Counted from the stretch's first letter, positions 25,170 through 34,603 are shown. The stretch: 64,000 bases of DNA from an uncultured Collinsella sp. (GCA_900761995.1 CAAFEY010000023.1:65038-129037); one strand, 5' to 3'. Numbers and translations are program-made. Notes: generated from the sequence alone by a model not told the origin.

Positions 25170-26555
25170 ATGGCTAAAGAACTCGATTTCGACGCTATCA
25201 AGGCTGCTGCTGAGTCTCATCGTGCTGATATGACTCGCTTCCTGCGCGCCATGATCTCTCACCCCTCTGAGTCCTGCGAGGAGGGTGAGGTTGTCGCTTG
25301 CATCAAGGCCGAGATGGAGAGCCTTGGCTATGACGAGGTCAAGGTCGACGGCCTGGGCAACGTTATGGGCTTTATGGGCGAGGGCGACAAGATCATCGCC
25401 ATCGACTCCCACATCGACACCGTCGGTATCGGCAACATCGAGAACTGGGACGCCGATCCCTATGAGGGCTACGAGACCGACGAGATCATCTACGGCCGCG
25501 GCGGCTCCGACCAGGAGGGTGGCATGGCTTCTGCTACCTACGCTGCCAAGATGATGAAGGACATGGGCCTCATCCCCGAGGGCTACAAGATCATGGTCGT
25601 CGGCACCGTCCAGGAAGAGGACTGCGACGGCATGTGCTGGCAGTACATCTACAACAAGGACGGCATTAAGCCCGAGTTCGTCATTTCCACCGAGCCCACC
25701 GACGGCGGCATCTATCGCGGTCACCGCGGCCGCATGGAGATCCGCGTCGACGTTCACGGCACCTCCTGCCACGGCTCCGCTCCCGACCGCGGCGACAACG
25801 CCATTTACAAGATGGCCGACATCATCGCCGACGTCCGCGCCCTCAACAACAACGGCTGCGACGAGTCGACCGACATCAAGGGCCTCGTCAAGATGCTCGA
25901 CCCCAAGTACAACCCCGAGCACTTCGAGGATGCCCGCTTCCTGGGCCGCGGCACCTGCACCGTCAGCCAGATCTTCTACACCAGCCCCAGCCGCTGCGCT
26001 GTCGCTGACTCCTGCGCCATCTCCATCGACCGTCGCATGACCGCCGGCGAGACCTGGGAGTCCTGCCTGGACGAGATCCGCAACCTGCCGGCCGCCAAGA
26101 AGTACGGCGACGACGTGAAGGTCTCCATGTACATGTACGACCGTCCGTCCTGGACCGGCGAGGTCTACGAGACCGAGGCTTACTTCCCCACGTGGATCAA
26201 CAAGGAGACCGCTCCGCACGTCAAGGCCCTCGTCGACGCCCACAAGGCCATGTTCGGTGACGAGCGCATCGGCTGCGAGCCCAGCATGGACAAGCGCACC
26301 GGTCGTCCGCTGTGCGACAAGTGGACCTTCTCCACGAACTGCGTTTCCATCCAGGGCCGCTATGGCATCCCCTGCGTCGGCTTCGGCCCGGGTGCCGAGT
26401 CTCAGGCTCACGCCCCCAACGAGGTCACCTACAAGGACGACCTGGTCACCGCTGCCGCCATGTATGTGGCTGCCCTGAACCTCTACGATCCGAGCCAGGC
26501 CGATGGCGACGCCACCGTGTTCCGCGCCGGTCTGACCAACAACAAGATCGATTAG
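25170..26555 (+). CDS. ygeY: M20-family metallohydrolase YgeY
   Basis: The 461-residue protein begins at ATG 25170 after GAAAGG; a TTG three codons earlier is less likely. It has the M20 zinc-peptidase signature: H81-x-D83 in [17 protein letters not shown] as the second metal-binding aspartate, and QEEDCDG with the catalytic glutamates. YgeY belongs to the group named for its association with selenium-dependent hydroxylase clusters. The likely reaction is deacylation or decarbamoylation of an amino-acid-like product of purine ring opening; the exact substrate is inferred. Confidence 0.9.
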   Translation: MAKELDFDAIKAAAESHRADMTRFLRAMISHPSESCEEGEVVACIKAEMESLGYDEVKVDGLGNVMGFMGEGDKIIAIDSHIDTVGIGNIENWDADPYEGYETDEIIYGRGGSDQEGGMASATYAAKMMKDMGLIPEGYKIMVVGTVQEEDCDGMCWQYIYNKDGIKPEFVISTEPTDGGIYRGHRGRMEIRVDVHGTSCHGSAPDRGDNAIYKMADIIADVRALNNNGCDESTDIKGLVKMLDPKYNPEHFEDARFLGRGTCTVSQIFYTSPSRCAVADSCAISIDRRMTAGETWESCLDEIRNLPAAKKYGDDVKVSMYMYDRPSWTGEVYETEAYFPTWINKETAPHVKALVDAHKAMFGDERIGCEPSMDKRTGRPLCDKWTFSTNCVSIQGRYGIPCVGFGPGAESQAHAPNEVTYKDDLVTAAAMYVAALNLYDPSQADGDATVFRAGLTNNKID

Positions 26556-26602
26556 TCCCATTCCTCGATCTTGTTGAGCCGGGGACAGCTCGTGTCCCCG
26601 GC
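26540..26602 (+). other. Two tandem hairpins after ygeY
   Basis: CAACAAGATCG (26540-26550) pairs with CGATCTTGTTG (26566-26576) across the ygeY stop codon. A 10-bp stem GCCGGGGACA (26578-26587) pairs with TGTCCCCGGC (26593-26602). There is no T-run, so read-through into ygeW is likely, with the hairpins acting in mRNA processing or stability. Confidence 0.6.
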
Positions 26603-26756
26603 ACCCCCTGTTGACTTGGGGCCCGCGGTCGTTATCTCCCATGCTTCCTCAACGGTAGCGGGTCCTCGTCATAGTGCTCTGCATGTTCTAGCCACACGCG
26701 CATGCCGGAGCACATCTACTCATTGCGATCGTTTCACCTTTAGAAAGGACATTTAC

Positions 26757-27959
26757 ATGGACGCCAAGTTTACCGAGCTCGTCGAGCAGCTGAACGGCCT
26801 CGATTTTAAGGGCATGTACGGCAGCGACTTCCTGCACACCTGGGATAAGACCACCGATGAGCTCAAGGCGCTCTACATCGTCGCCGACGCCCTGCGCGAG
26901 CTGCGCGAGAACAACGTTTCGTCCAAGATCTTCGATTCGGGTCTGGCCGTCTCCCTGTTCCGTGACAACTCCACCCGTACGCGCTTCTCCTTCTCTAAGG
27001 CAGCCAGCCTGCTCGGTCTTGAGCTGCAGGACCTGGACGAGAAGAAGTCCCAGATCGCTCACGGCGAGACCGTCCGCGAGACCGCTACCATGATCTCCTT
27101 CATGGCCGACGTCATCGGCATCCGCGACGACATGTACATCGGCAAGGGCGACGCCTACATGGCCGAGGTCTCCGAGTCTGTCCAGCAGGCCTACGAGGAC
27201 GGCGTTCTGGATCACCGTCCCACGCTCATCTCCCTGCAGTCCGACTCCGATCACCCCACGCAGTCCTCTGCCGACATGCTCTACCTCATCAACGAGTTTG
27301 GCGGCCTCGAGAACCTCAAGGGCAAGAAGGTTGCCGTTACCTGGGCCTACTCGCCCTCTTACGGCAAGCCGCTGTCCTGCCCGCAGTCACTGATCAGCCT
27401 GCTGCCCCGTTTTGGCATGGACGTCACCCTGGCCCACCCCGAGGGCTACGACCTCATGCCCGAGGTCGTCGAGCGCGCCAAGGGCTATGCCGCCGAGTCC
27501 GGCACCACCTTTAAGCAGGTCAACACCATGGCCGAGGCCTTCGAGGGCGCCGACATCGTGATCCCCAAGAGCTGGGCTCCGTTTGCCGCCATGGAGAAGC
27601 GCACCAACCTGTACGCCGAGGGCGACGACGCCGGCATCGCTGCGCTCGAGAAGGAGCTGCTCGCCCAGAACGCCACCCATCAGGACTGGTGCTCCACGAC
27701 CGAGCTCATGGAGAAGACCGCCAACGGCCAGGACACCATCTTTATGCATCCGCTGCCCGCCGACATCTCCGGTGTCTCCTGCGAGCACGGCGAGGTCAAC
27801 GCCGACGTCTTCGACATGCACCGCGTGGGCATGTACAAGGAGGCCAGCTACAAGCCGTACGCCATCGCAGCCATGATGTTCCTGCAGAAGGTTGCCGATC
27901 CCGCCGCTACCCTCAAGGCCCTCGACGAGCGCAACACCGCCCGTTGGTTCCAGGCCTAA
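26757..27959 (+). CDS. ygeW: Knotted carbamoyltransferase YgeW
   Basis: The 400-residue protein starts at ATG 26757 after AGAAAGGA. It has the carbamoyl-phosphate loop STRTRFSF (from residue 72), HPTQSSADML, and HPLPADISG. This places it in the aspartate/ornithine transcarbamoylase fold, in the YgeW branch. In the purine-degradation cluster it is thought to run towards carbamoyl phosphate, which can then yield ATP. The natural substrate is not proven by sequence. It follows ygeY and is closed by a terminator before mocA. Confidence 0.92.
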   Translation: MDAKFTELVEQLNGLDFKGMYGSDFLHTWDKTTDELKALYIVADALRELRENNVSSKIFDSGLAVSLFRDNSTRTRFSFSKAASLLGLELQDLDEKKSQIAHGETVRETATMISFMADVIGIRDDMYIGKGDAYMAEVSESVQQAYEDGVLDHRPTLISLQSDSDHPTQSSADMLYLINEFGGLENLKGKKVAVTWAYSPSYGKPLSCPQSLISLLPRFGMDVTLAHPEGYDLMPEVVERAKGYAAESGTTFKQVNTMAEAFEGADIVIPKSWAPFAAMEKRTNLYAEGDDAGIAALEKELLAQNATHQDWCSTTELMEKTANGQDTIFMHPLPADISGVSCEHGEVNADVFDMHRVGMYKEASYKPYAIAAMMFLQKVADPAATLKALDERNTARWFQA

Positions 27960-27982
27960 AGCTGGGTTGAGGTAAGCCATGT

Positions 27983-28021
27983 AAAGGGGGCGCTCTGCCA
28001 ACCGGCGGGGTGCCCCTTTTT
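27983..28021 (+). terminator. Terminator after ygeW
   Basis: AAAGGGGGC pairs with GCCCCTTT, with one bulged G, and runs directly into CCCCTTTTT. It separates the ygeX-ygeY-ygeW group from mocA. Confidence 0.7.
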
Positions 28022-28109
28022 GCATCGTGGGCGTGCGGGATAAGCGCTTTCGATGTAGATGCCCCGCGACGCGAGTTATGGGTACGATGGTTTCAGGGGA
28101 GGTATCGCC

Positions 28110-28724
28110 ATGAAACTTGGTTGCGTCATTATGGCTTCGGGCGAGGGCAAGCGGTTTGGCTCTAACAAGATGCTTGTCGATATCTATGGCGAGCCGCTGA
28201 TTGCCCGGACCATTGATTCGGTTCCCCGGGGCTTTGACGTTGTGGTTTCGACGCGTTGGCCCGAGGTCGCTCAGATTTGTGATGACAAGCATTGCCCGTG
28301 CGTGCTGCACGATGGCGAGCTGCGCAGCGAAAGCGTCCGTGCGGGCCTTTCGTGGGGAGTCGAACGCAACTGGAAAGGTTGCCTCTTTTTGCCGGGCGAC
28401 CAGCCGCTCGTGAGTTCGGATTCTTTTGAGGCTATGGTTCGTGCATTTGACGAGCGTGGCCGCAAGCATCCGGTGCGTCTTGCGTGCAACGGTGAGCCTT
28501 CGAGCCCGGTGCTCTTTCCGGCGGAACTGTTCGATGCACTTATGTGTCTTGAGGGTAAGGACGGCGGCGGTTCGATCCTCAAGGACCGTACCGACGTGGT
28601 GCTGGTCGAGGCGCGTGCCTACGAGCTGTGGGACGTCGATACCGTCAAGGGACAGCGACGCATAACGGAGCATATCGCCGCCTGCTCGTATTTTGATCGC
28701 GTGGCCAACTGCATCAATCAATAA
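28110..28724 (+). CDS. mocA: Molybdenum cofactor cytidylyltransferase-like protein
   Basis: The 204-residue protein starts at ATG 28110 after AGGGGAGG. It is a MobA-like nucleotidyltransferase: MASGEGKRFGSNKML is the glycine-rich nucleotide loop, and LPGDQPL supplies the metal-binding aspartate. MocA adds CMP to molybdopterin to make the dinucleotide cofactor used by xanthine dehydrogenase-type enzymes, so it serves the hydroxylase at 1.9-4.7 kb. The hyuA start is nine bases after its stop, so the two are co-transcribed. Confidence 0.88.
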   Translation: MKLGCVIMASGEGKRFGSNKMLVDIYGEPLIARTIDSVPRGFDVVVSTRWPEVAQICDDKHCPCVLHDGELRSESVRAGLSWGVERNWKGCLFLPGDQPLVSSDSFEAMVRAFDERGRKHPVRLACNGEPSSPVLFPAELFDALMCLEGKDGGGSILKDRTDVVLVEARAYELWDVDTVKGQRRITEHIAACSYFDRVANCINQ

Positions 28725-28733
28725 GGAGCAATT

Positions 28734-30101
28734 ATGATCATCATCAAAAACGGCGCACTCGTGACGCCCCAGGGGCTTCGCCGCGCCGATCTTGCCATGG
28801 AGGGCGATAAGATTGTGCGGATTGCCACGGCAATCGAGCCGGGCGAGGGCGATACCGTCGAGGATGCCGCGGGCTGCTGGGTGTTCCCCGGCTTTATCGA
28901 CGGCCACACGCACATGCAGTGCTGGACCGGCATGGATTGGACAGCCGATAGCTTTGAGACCGGCACGCGCGCGGCTGCCTGCGGCGGCACGACGACCATT
29001 GTGGACTACGCGACGGCCGATCGCGGCGTGACCATGCCCGATGCCTTGGTCGAGTGGCATCATCGCGCCGACGGCACCTGCACCGCCAACTATGCCTTCC
29101 ATATGGCGCTTGCCGAGTGGAATGAGCGCAACCGCGCCGATCTTTCGGCCATGCGCGAGGCGGGCGTGTCGTCGTTTAAGACCTACTTTGCCTACGACCA
29201 TCTGCGCCTGGACGATGCCGAGACGCTCGAGGTGCTGGAGGAGCTCAAGCGCGTGGGCGGTATCCTGTGCGTGCATTGCGAGAACGGCACGTTGGTCAAC
29301 GCGCTGCAGAAGCGCGTGTTTGAGCAGGGTATCCACGGGCCCGAGGGCCATGCGCTCAGCCGTCCGGACGTGTGTGAGGCCGAGGCCGTGAGCCGCCTGC
29401 TGTATCTGGCGCACTTGGCCGGGGACGCTCCGGTCAACGTGGTGCACCTTTCGACCAAGCTGGGGCTCGAGGCCATTCGCGCTGCCAAATCGCGCGGGCA
29501 GAAGAACATCTATGTCGAGACATGCCCTCAGTATCTGATGCTCGACGACACCTGCTATCTGGAGCAGGGCGAGGACGGCTTTGCGGGCGCCAAGTACGTG
29601 ATGAGTCCGCCGCTGCGCCATGCCGGCGACCGTGCGGCACTGCGCGAGGCGCTTGTGGCCGGCGAGATCGATACGATTGCGACCGACCACTGTAGCTTTA
29701 ACCTGCACGGGCAAAAGGACCGCGGGCGCGACGACTTCCGCGCGATTCCCAACGGCGGACCCGGCGTGGAGCATCGCCCCGTCGCGATCGCTACGAGCTT
29801 TGAGGGACAGCTGGGTCCCGAGGATCTGTGCCGCCTGATGAGCGAGAACCCGGCGCGCGTCTTTGGCATGTATCCGCACAAGGGCTGTCTTGCCGAGGGC
29901 GCCGATGCCGACGTGTGCGTGTGGGATCCCAAGGCGCGCTGGACGATTAGCGCCGCGACGCAGCATCAGGCCGTGGACTACACGCCGCTCGAGGGCTTTG
30001 AGGCGCACGGCCGCGCCAAGGCCGTGTTTGTGAACGGTGTACTGGCTGCGCTCGACGGCGAGCCCACCGGAGCCCAACCCGGCCGCTACGTCCCCCGCTA
30101 A
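28734..30101 (+). CDS. hyuA: Dihydropyrimidinase / hydantoinase-type amidohydrolase
   Basis: The 455-residue protein has the cyclic amidohydrolase signature: H58-T-H60 in GFIDGHTHMQ, a lysine at 149 in SSFKTYFAY that should be carbamylated to bridge two zinc ions, metal-binding histidines in HCENG and HLST, and ATDHCSF near residue 320. It should open a cyclic ureide ring. In this cluster the likely substrate is a purine or hydantoin ring-fission product. It ends 27 bases before a large palindrome and faces yqeC. Confidence 0.9.
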   Translation: MIIIKNGALVTPQGLRRADLAMEGDKIVRIATAIEPGEGDTVEDAAGCWVFPGFIDGHTHMQCWTGMDWTADSFETGTRAAACGGTTTIVDYATADRGVTMPDALVEWHHRADGTCTANYAFHMALAEWNERNRADLSAMREAGVSSFKTYFAYDHLRLDDAETLEVLEELKRVGGILCVHCENGTLVNALQKRVFEQGIHGPEGHALSRPDVCEAEAVSRLLYLAHLAGDAPVNVVHLSTKLGLEAIRAAKSRGQKNIYVETCPQYLMLDDTCYLEQGEDGFAGAKYVMSPPLRHAGDRAALREALVAGEIDTIATDHCSFNLHGQKDRGRDDFRAIPNGGPGVEHRPVAIATSFEGQLGPEDLCRLMSENPARVFGMYPHKGCLAEGADADVCVWDPKARWTISAATQHQAVDYTPLEGFEAHGRAKAVFVNGVLAALDGEPTGAQPGRYVPR

Positions 30102-30127
30102 CAGGAAGGATGCCGGATTCCCTTCGC

Positions 30128-30194
30128 AGTTGCGGTGAAATAGTTCCTGTTTAGCCGCCAAATAGGCCGTTTCAGGAACTATTCCACCGCAACT
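30128..30194. repeat. Long palindrome, copy 1 (AGTTGCGGTGAAATA family)
   Basis: The arms 30128-30149 and 30173-30194 are complementary at 21 of 22 positions. They open with AGTTGCGGTGAAATA and enclose a 23-nt loop. The element lies between the convergent ends of hyuA and yqeC and may terminate both. A second copy lies at 32922-32988. Confidence 0.85.
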
Positions 30195-30219
30195 TATATG
30201 TCTGGTGGGGCAGCGCCGG

Positions 30220-30954
30220 CTATTTGAGGCTGCTGGCGACGATGGGGCGGCCGAGGGCGGCCTCGAAGCGGTCGGCCATCGTGGGGTCGCTGAGCGTGTC
30301 GGTTTGGTTGAGCATGACGCGTGCGGTGCTGAGTCCCAGCGCCTGCATCTCGGCATTGAGCACCTGGGCGACGCGCTCTGGGGTGGCAGCGTCGGTGGGC
30401 TCGCAGCCGCAGCGCTCGCAGAAGAGCTCAGGGCGGTGGACAACCTCGGCGACGGGCTTGCCCAGCCCCGAGGCGCCGACGACCCAGACAACGTTTGCCG
30501 TGGCGGCGGGAATTACCGGCTCCCAGGCGGCATGCGCCTTGAGCGGGAGTCGCTTGCTGCCATCTGCCTCGGCCAACACATAGTCAAAGCGCTGCGCCAG
30601 CTGGTCGATCGGCTCAGCGGGGGCGGAGAGCTTGCCTGTCTCCGGGTCCAAAACACCCGCCTGGCAGATGCTTCCGCGGCTCATGCCAGCGCATACCTTG
30701 CAGGTGCAGCCGGGGGTATGCGCGGCACCCGGCTTCCAAGGCGCGGCATCCAGGCGACGGTTCGACCCGTCCCACGGAACGCCGGCGACGGGAAACATGT
30801 GCGTGGTGGTACAGAGGAGCACGCGGCCGCCAGTGCGCATGAGCTCGAGACCCAGCGTCTTCAGCAGCGTCGACTTGCCGCCACTGCCGATAATCGCGGT
30901 AATGCCCGGCTCGATCCTGAGCGCAGAGGCAAGATTGCCGCTAACCGTTTCCAT
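30220..30954 (-). CDS. yqeC: Selenium cofactor biosynthesis protein YqeC
   Basis: This 244-residue protein matches the YqeC group that occurs with selenium-dependent molybdenum hydroxylases. It has a P-loop, GSGGKSTLL, with K27, and a CTTTHMFP segment. A C-x-C-K-x-C-like cluster in the middle may bind metal. It probably uses ATP in selenium insertion or cofactor assembly, but its chemistry is not settled. It runs against its neighbours, divergent from yqeB with about 100 bases between. Confidence 0.85.
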   Translation of the reverse strand: METVSGNLASALRIEPGITAIIGSGGKSTLLKTLGLELMRTGGRVLLCTTTHMFPVAGVPWDGSNRRLDAAPWKPGAAHTPGCTCKVCAGMSRGSICQAGVLDPETGKLSAPAEPIDQLAQRFDYVLAEADGSKRLPLKAHAAWEPVIPAATANVVWVVGASGLGKPVAEVVHRPELFCERCGCEPTDAATPERVAQVLNAEMQALGLSTARVMLNQTDTLSDPTMADRFEAALGRPIVASSLK

Positions 30955-31056
30955 CTGTTCACCGCCGTATAATACTGTGATAATAAATAATCATCAGAGT
31001 AGCGGTCGGACCGCTTTTGCTCTGCTCAAACCGTAGCACAGGGAGGTGCCCCGGGA

Positions 31057-31851
31057 ATGCTCGTTTATGTTCGCGGCGCCGGTGATATCGCCACGGGTGT
31101 CGCTGCCCGTTTGGTGCGCGCCGGCGTGTCGGTCGTTATGGCGGATATCGCGGTTCCCACGTGCATCCGTCGCACAATCAGTTTTTGCGAGGCCATTCGC
31201 TTGGGCGAGGTCGAGGTCGAAGGCATTCGCGCTCGCTTGGCGCAGACGCCGGCTGAGGCGCTCGAGATTACCCAAGCGGGAGACGTCGCCGTTGTGGTGG
31301 ACCCTCAGGCCAAGATGCTTGATGAGCTTAAACCCGCGGCTGTGGTCGACGCGATTTTGGCTAAGCGCAACTTGGGCACCACGCGCGACATGGCGCCTGC
31401 CGTCATCGCTGTGGGGCCGGGCTTTACCGCGCCGGTCGATTGCGACGCCGTGGTCGAGACCATGCGCGGGCATTTTCTCGGCCGTGTCATTACCCAAGGT
31501 TCGCCCCAGCCCAACACGGGCGTGCCGGGCATTATCGCCGGCTATGGCAAGGAACGTGTTATCCACAGCCCCGCCGCCGGCGTGTTTAGGTCCGACCATG
31601 TGATCGGCGACATCGTGAGCGCCGGAGACGTGATTGGCTACGCGGGCGATATGCCCATGTGCACGCAGATCGATGGCTGTCTGCGCGGGCTTTTGGCGAA
31701 CGGCGTGCAGGTGACTGAGGGCTTTAAATGCGCCGATGTCGATCCGCGCGGCGATGCCAGCTATATCAACTACATTTCGGACAAAGCGACGTCGGTCGGC
31801 GGCGGCGTGCTCGAGGCACTCGCTATGCTCACCGATGTCTTTAGAGGATAG
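31057..31851 (+). CDS. yqeB: Selenium-dependent molybdenum hydroxylase accessory protein YqeB
   Basis: The 264-residue protein opens with VYVRGAGDIATGVAARLVRA, a nucleotide-binding turn typical of the YqeB/EF2563 family. This family accompanies selenium-containing xanthine dehydrogenases and is thought to help form or insert the labile selenium-molybdenum centre. GPGFTAPVDCDAVVET is another conserved block. The stop lies nine bases before the xdhC start, so both are co-transcribed. The start at 31057 follows GGGAGGTGCCCC. Confidence 0.87.
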   Translation: MLVYVRGAGDIATGVAARLVRAGVSVVMADIAVPTCIRRTISFCEAIRLGEVEVEGIRARLAQTPAEALEITQAGDVAVVVDPQAKMLDELKPAAVVDAILAKRNLGTTRDMAPAVIAVGPGFTAPVDCDAVVETMRGHFLGRVITQGSPQPNTGVPGIIAGYGKERVIHSPAAGVFRSDHVIGDIVSAGDVIGYAGDMPMCTQIDGCLRGLLANGVQVTEGFKCADVDPRGDASYINYISDKATSVGGGVLEALAMLTDVFRG

Positions 31852-31860
31852 AAGGCGGCA

Positions 31861-32904
31861 ATGGAAAAGCTCGATGTTGTGAATGCGGCGCTTGCCACCC
31901 TGCGTGCTGGTAAGACGTGCGAGCTGGTGGTCGTGGCCGGCACGGCAGGGTCGTCGCCGCGCGGCGTGGGCGCCTGGATGGCCGTCTTTGCCGATGGCAG
32001 CCAGGCGGGCACTATCGGCGGCGGCAAAATTGAGCTCTTTGCACTGGATGAGGCGCGCGAGCTCCTGGCCGGGGGTAAATCGCGTCTGGTCCGCTACACC
32101 ATGGGCGGCGAGAACTCCGATACCGGCATGATTTGCGGCGGAGCTATCTGCCTGTGCTATCTGCACCTGGACGCGACCAAGGCACCGTTGTTCCAGGAGA
32201 TTGCCAATGTGCTGGCGTATCGGCGCATCGGTGACTTCGCCATCGACTTTGAGCCGTTTATCGCGAGCGCGCTCGAGGGCGATGTGGCCAAGTACCATGG
32301 CGAGGAATCGCGCCGCACCATTGCGGGCTGCCCCGGGCTTTCGCTGGTGGAGGAGGGGAGTAAGGTCACCTACACCAACGCGGCCTCCGAGATTCCCCCG
32401 GCGCACATCGAGACGCTCTGCCCCGAGGGCCTGGCCTATATCTTTGGCTGCGGCCACGTGGGTGCTGCGACGGCGCGGGTGCTCACGGCGGCGGGCTTTG
32501 CCGTCGTGGCTTGCGACGACCGCCCCGGCACACTGACCCCCGAATGGGTGCCCGGTGTCTACGACCGTCGTCTGGTCGACTACAAGAACCTGAGCAAGCA
32601 GTGCCCCATCGGCCCGCGTGACCTAGTGGTCGTCGCCACGGCGGGTCACAAGTCCGATATCGACGTGGTGATTCAGGCCATGCACGCCAAGCCCGCCTAT
32701 CTGGGCTGTCTGGGTTCGCGCCGCAAGACGGCCTTTGTGCGCGCCCGCCTGGAGCAGGAGGGCTTTACGCAGGACCAGATCGACGAGCTGCACCTGCCGA
32801 TCGGTGTCGCCATCGAGGCCGAGGACCCCGAGGAGATCGCCATCTCCATCGCTGCCGAGATGATTCACCTGCGCCGCACCAAGCTCGTCCCCCGCAAGCG
32901 CTAA
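31861..32904 (+). CDS. xdhC: XdhC/CoxI-family molybdenum cofactor insertion protein
   Basis: The 347-residue protein has the two XdhC halves. The N-terminal part contains GTAGSSPRGVGAWM and the GTIGGGKIE motif, and the C-terminal part a Rossmann-like AYIFGCGHVGAATARVL. XdhC proteins bind the mature molybdenum cofactor, promote its sulfuration or selenation and deliver it to the xanthine dehydrogenase apoenzyme. The target is most likely the dehydrogenase at 1.9 kb. It is the last gene before the ribosomal block. Confidence 0.9.
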   Translation: MEKLDVVNAALATLRAGKTCELVVVAGTAGSSPRGVGAWMAVFADGSQAGTIGGGKIELFALDEARELLAGGKSRLVRYTMGGENSDTGMICGGAICLCYLHLDATKAPLFQEIANVLAYRRIGDFAIDFEPFIASALEGDVAKYHGEESRRTIAGCPGLSLVEEGSKVTYTNAASEIPPAHIETLCPEGLAYIFGCGHVGAATARVLTAAGFAVVACDDRPGTLTPEWVPGVYDRRLVDYKNLSKQCPIGPRDLVVVATAGHKSDIDVVIQAMHAKPAYLGCLGSRRKTAFVRARLEQEGFTQDQIDELHLPIGVAIEAEDPEEIAISIAAEMIHLRRTKLVPRKR

Positions 32905-32921
32905 TCGCATCCCCATACATG

Positions 32922-32988
32922 AGTTGCGGTGAAATACGGACTGTTAAAGCCTGTTAAGCCGTCAAACGGTCCCTATTTCACCGCAACT
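32922..32988. repeat. Long palindrome, copy 2 (AGTTGCGGTGAAATA family)
   Basis: The arms 32922-32941 and 32969-32988 are complementary apart from one position and open with AGTTGCGGTGAAATA. The loop resembles that of copy 1 (both include a GCCGTC/GCCGCC-AAA stretch). The element sits 17 bases after xdhC, exactly where the cluster meets the ribosomal operon. Confidence 0.85.
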
Positions 32989-33229
32989 GCCATTTTCCTC
33001 CGTCCCCTAGGGATCAATATGTGCGGGGGAGTTGTGGAGTTGTGCAGGCAGACGAGGTTTTTCTGGAAATACGCTCCCGATGCGCGTATAGTACCGATTG
33101 TTTTGTCGGCTCCTGCTGCGTCGAGTCCAAACCGCGAAATGCCATGAGCGGCGCGGATGCAGCCAGGAGGCACGAGGACAACCCATCGTGGCCACGCCCC
33201 GTGCTTAAAACCCCAAGAAGGAGTGAACA
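32989..33229 (+). promoter_or_regulatory. Leader region upstream of rplE
   Basis: No gene is seen in these 241 bases, and in particular no trace of rplX or rplN. A TATAGT box at 33088-33093 is a possible -10 element. AGAAGGAGTG directly precedes the rplE start. The stretch between may hold an RNA leader, but I recognise no known ribosomal-protein binding site. Confidence 0.4.
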
Positions 33230-33787
33230 ATGGCAGAAGAGAAGTATGTGCCGCGTCTGAAGACCAAGTACAACAACGAGGTCAAGCAGCAGCTTCAGGA
33301 CAAGTTCCAGTACGAGAACGTCATGATGATCCCCAAGTTTGAGAAGATCGTCGTGAACATGGGTGTCGGCGAGGCCGCTACCGATTCCAAGGCCATCGAC
33401 GGTGCCGTGCGCGACCTGCGCGCCATCACCGGTCAGCAGCCGATGATCACCCGTGCCCGCAAGTCCATCGCTACCTTCCGCCTGCGCGCTGGTATGCCGA
33501 TCGGCTGCAAGGTTACCCTGCGTGGCGACCGTATGTGGGAGTTCTTCGATCGTCTGACCTCCGTCGCGATCCCCCGTATCCGCGACTTCCGCGGCATCTC
33601 CGCCAAGAGCTTCGACGGTCGTGGTAACTTCTCCATGGGCGTCACCGAGCAGCTCATCTTCCCCGAGATCGACTTCGACTCCGTCGATCACCAGCGTGGT
33701 ATGGACATCACTTTCGTGACCACCGCCAACACCGATGAGGAGGCCAAGGCCCTTCTGGACGCCTTCGGTTTCCCGTTCAAGAAATAG
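33230..33787 (+). CDS. rplE: 50S ribosomal protein L5
   Basis: The 185-residue protein carries the L5 signature [11 protein letters not shown] and the later [17 protein letters not shown] block. L5 binds 5S rRNA in the central protuberance. It normally follows rplX in the spc operon; here the upstream neighbour is xdhC, so the operon begins at rplE in this window. A strong AAGGAG site precedes the ATG. The next gene, rpsZ, is 79 bases downstream. Confidence 0.97.
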   Translation: MAEEKYVPRLKTKYNNEVKQQLQDKFQYENVMMIPKFEKIVVNMGVGEAATDSKAIDGAVRDLRAITGQQPMITRARKSIATFRLRAGMPIGCKVTLRGDRMWEFFDRLTSVAIPRIRDFRGISAKSFDGRGNFSMGVTEQLIFPEIDFDSVDHQRGMDITFVTTANTDEEAKALLDAFGFPFKK

Positions 33788-33866
33788 GTTCACCTGCCCT
33801 ATGAGCGCCGTTCCCAGAAGGGGGCGGCGCTTGGGGCGAACAATACTCTATGTGAGGAGGATATAA

Positions 33867-34052
33867 GTGGCTAAGACATCGATGATCGTCAAGTGCAATC
33901 GCAAGCAGAAGTTCTCTACTCGTGAGTACACGCGCTGCCAGCGCTGCGGCCGTCCGCACTCTGTGTACCGCAAGTTCGGCCTGTGCCGTGTCTGCTTCCG
34001 CGAGCTTGCACTCAAGGGCGAGCTTCCCGGCGTTAAGAAGGCCAGCTGGTAA
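33867..34052 (+). CDS. rpsZ: 30S ribosomal protein S14, zinc type
   Basis: The 61-residue protein starts at a GTG after GAGGAGG. Cysteines C24, C27, C40 and C43 form a zinc ribbon, so this is the short C+ form of S14 that works without the longer N-terminal region. It helps assemble the head of the small subunit. The gap to rpsH (119 bases) is longer than the others in the operon. Confidence 0.96.
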   Translation: MAKTSMIVKCNRKQKFSTREYTRCQRCGRPHSVYRKFGLCRVCFRELALKGELPGVKKASW

Positions 34053-34171
34053 GTCACTACCAGCGTTTCAAGCATCAGTTTGGAACAGGGAAAACGCGCT
34101 AAAAAGGCTTTGCCGTTAAGGGCGGCGAAGAACCAAGAGCACGTGTTCATCAAGAACGAAGGAGAATCTGT

Positions 34172-34570
34172 ATGAACCTTACAGACCCGATCGCAGATAT
34201 GCTTACGCGCATCCGTAACGCTAACTCTGTGAACAAGGCCACGGTCTCCATGCCGAGCAGCAAGAAGCTCGTCGAGATCGCTCGTGTTCTGCACGAGGAG
34301 GGCTACATCGAGGGCTACGATGTCGAGGACACCGTTCCCCAGAAGACTCTGCACATCACGCTTAAGTATGGTCCCAAGAAGGCTAAGGTCATCAACGGCA
34401 TCCGCCGCATTTCCAAGCCGGGCCTGCGTAAGTACACCGGCGTTGCCGACATGCCCCGCGTCCGCGGTGGCCTTGGTACCGCCATTATTTCCACCAGCCA
34501 TGGCGTCATGACCGACCGCGATGCTCGCAAGCACAACGTCGGCGGCGAGATCATCGCTTACGTCTGGTAA
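34172..34570 (+). CDS. rpsH: 30S ribosomal protein S8
   Basis: The 132-residue protein has the usual S8 start ([16 protein letters not shown]) and the C-terminal [12 protein letters not shown] loop with [10 protein letters not shown]8 binds the central domain of 16S rRNA. In enteric bacteria it also represses spc operon translation through an rRNA-like site near rplE; I cannot see such a site here by eye. AAGGAG precedes the ATG. Confidence 0.97.
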   Translation: MNLTDPIADMLTRIRNANSVNKATVSMPSSKKLVEIARVLHEEGYIEGYDVEDTVPQKTLHITLKYGPKKAKVINGIRRISKPGLRKYTGVADMPRVRGGLGTAIISTSHGVMTDRDARKHNVGGEIIAYVW

Positions 34571-34603
34571 TTCGCTCGGTAGGTAGAAGGAAAGGAGATC
34601 ACC

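Noticed and set aside
27387..30491. Open minus-strand frame of more than 1000 codons across ygeW, mocA and hyuA
   Set aside because: It is antisense to three genes with clear motifs. The composition is what GC-rich codon bias produces on the opposite strand, and no domain is visible.
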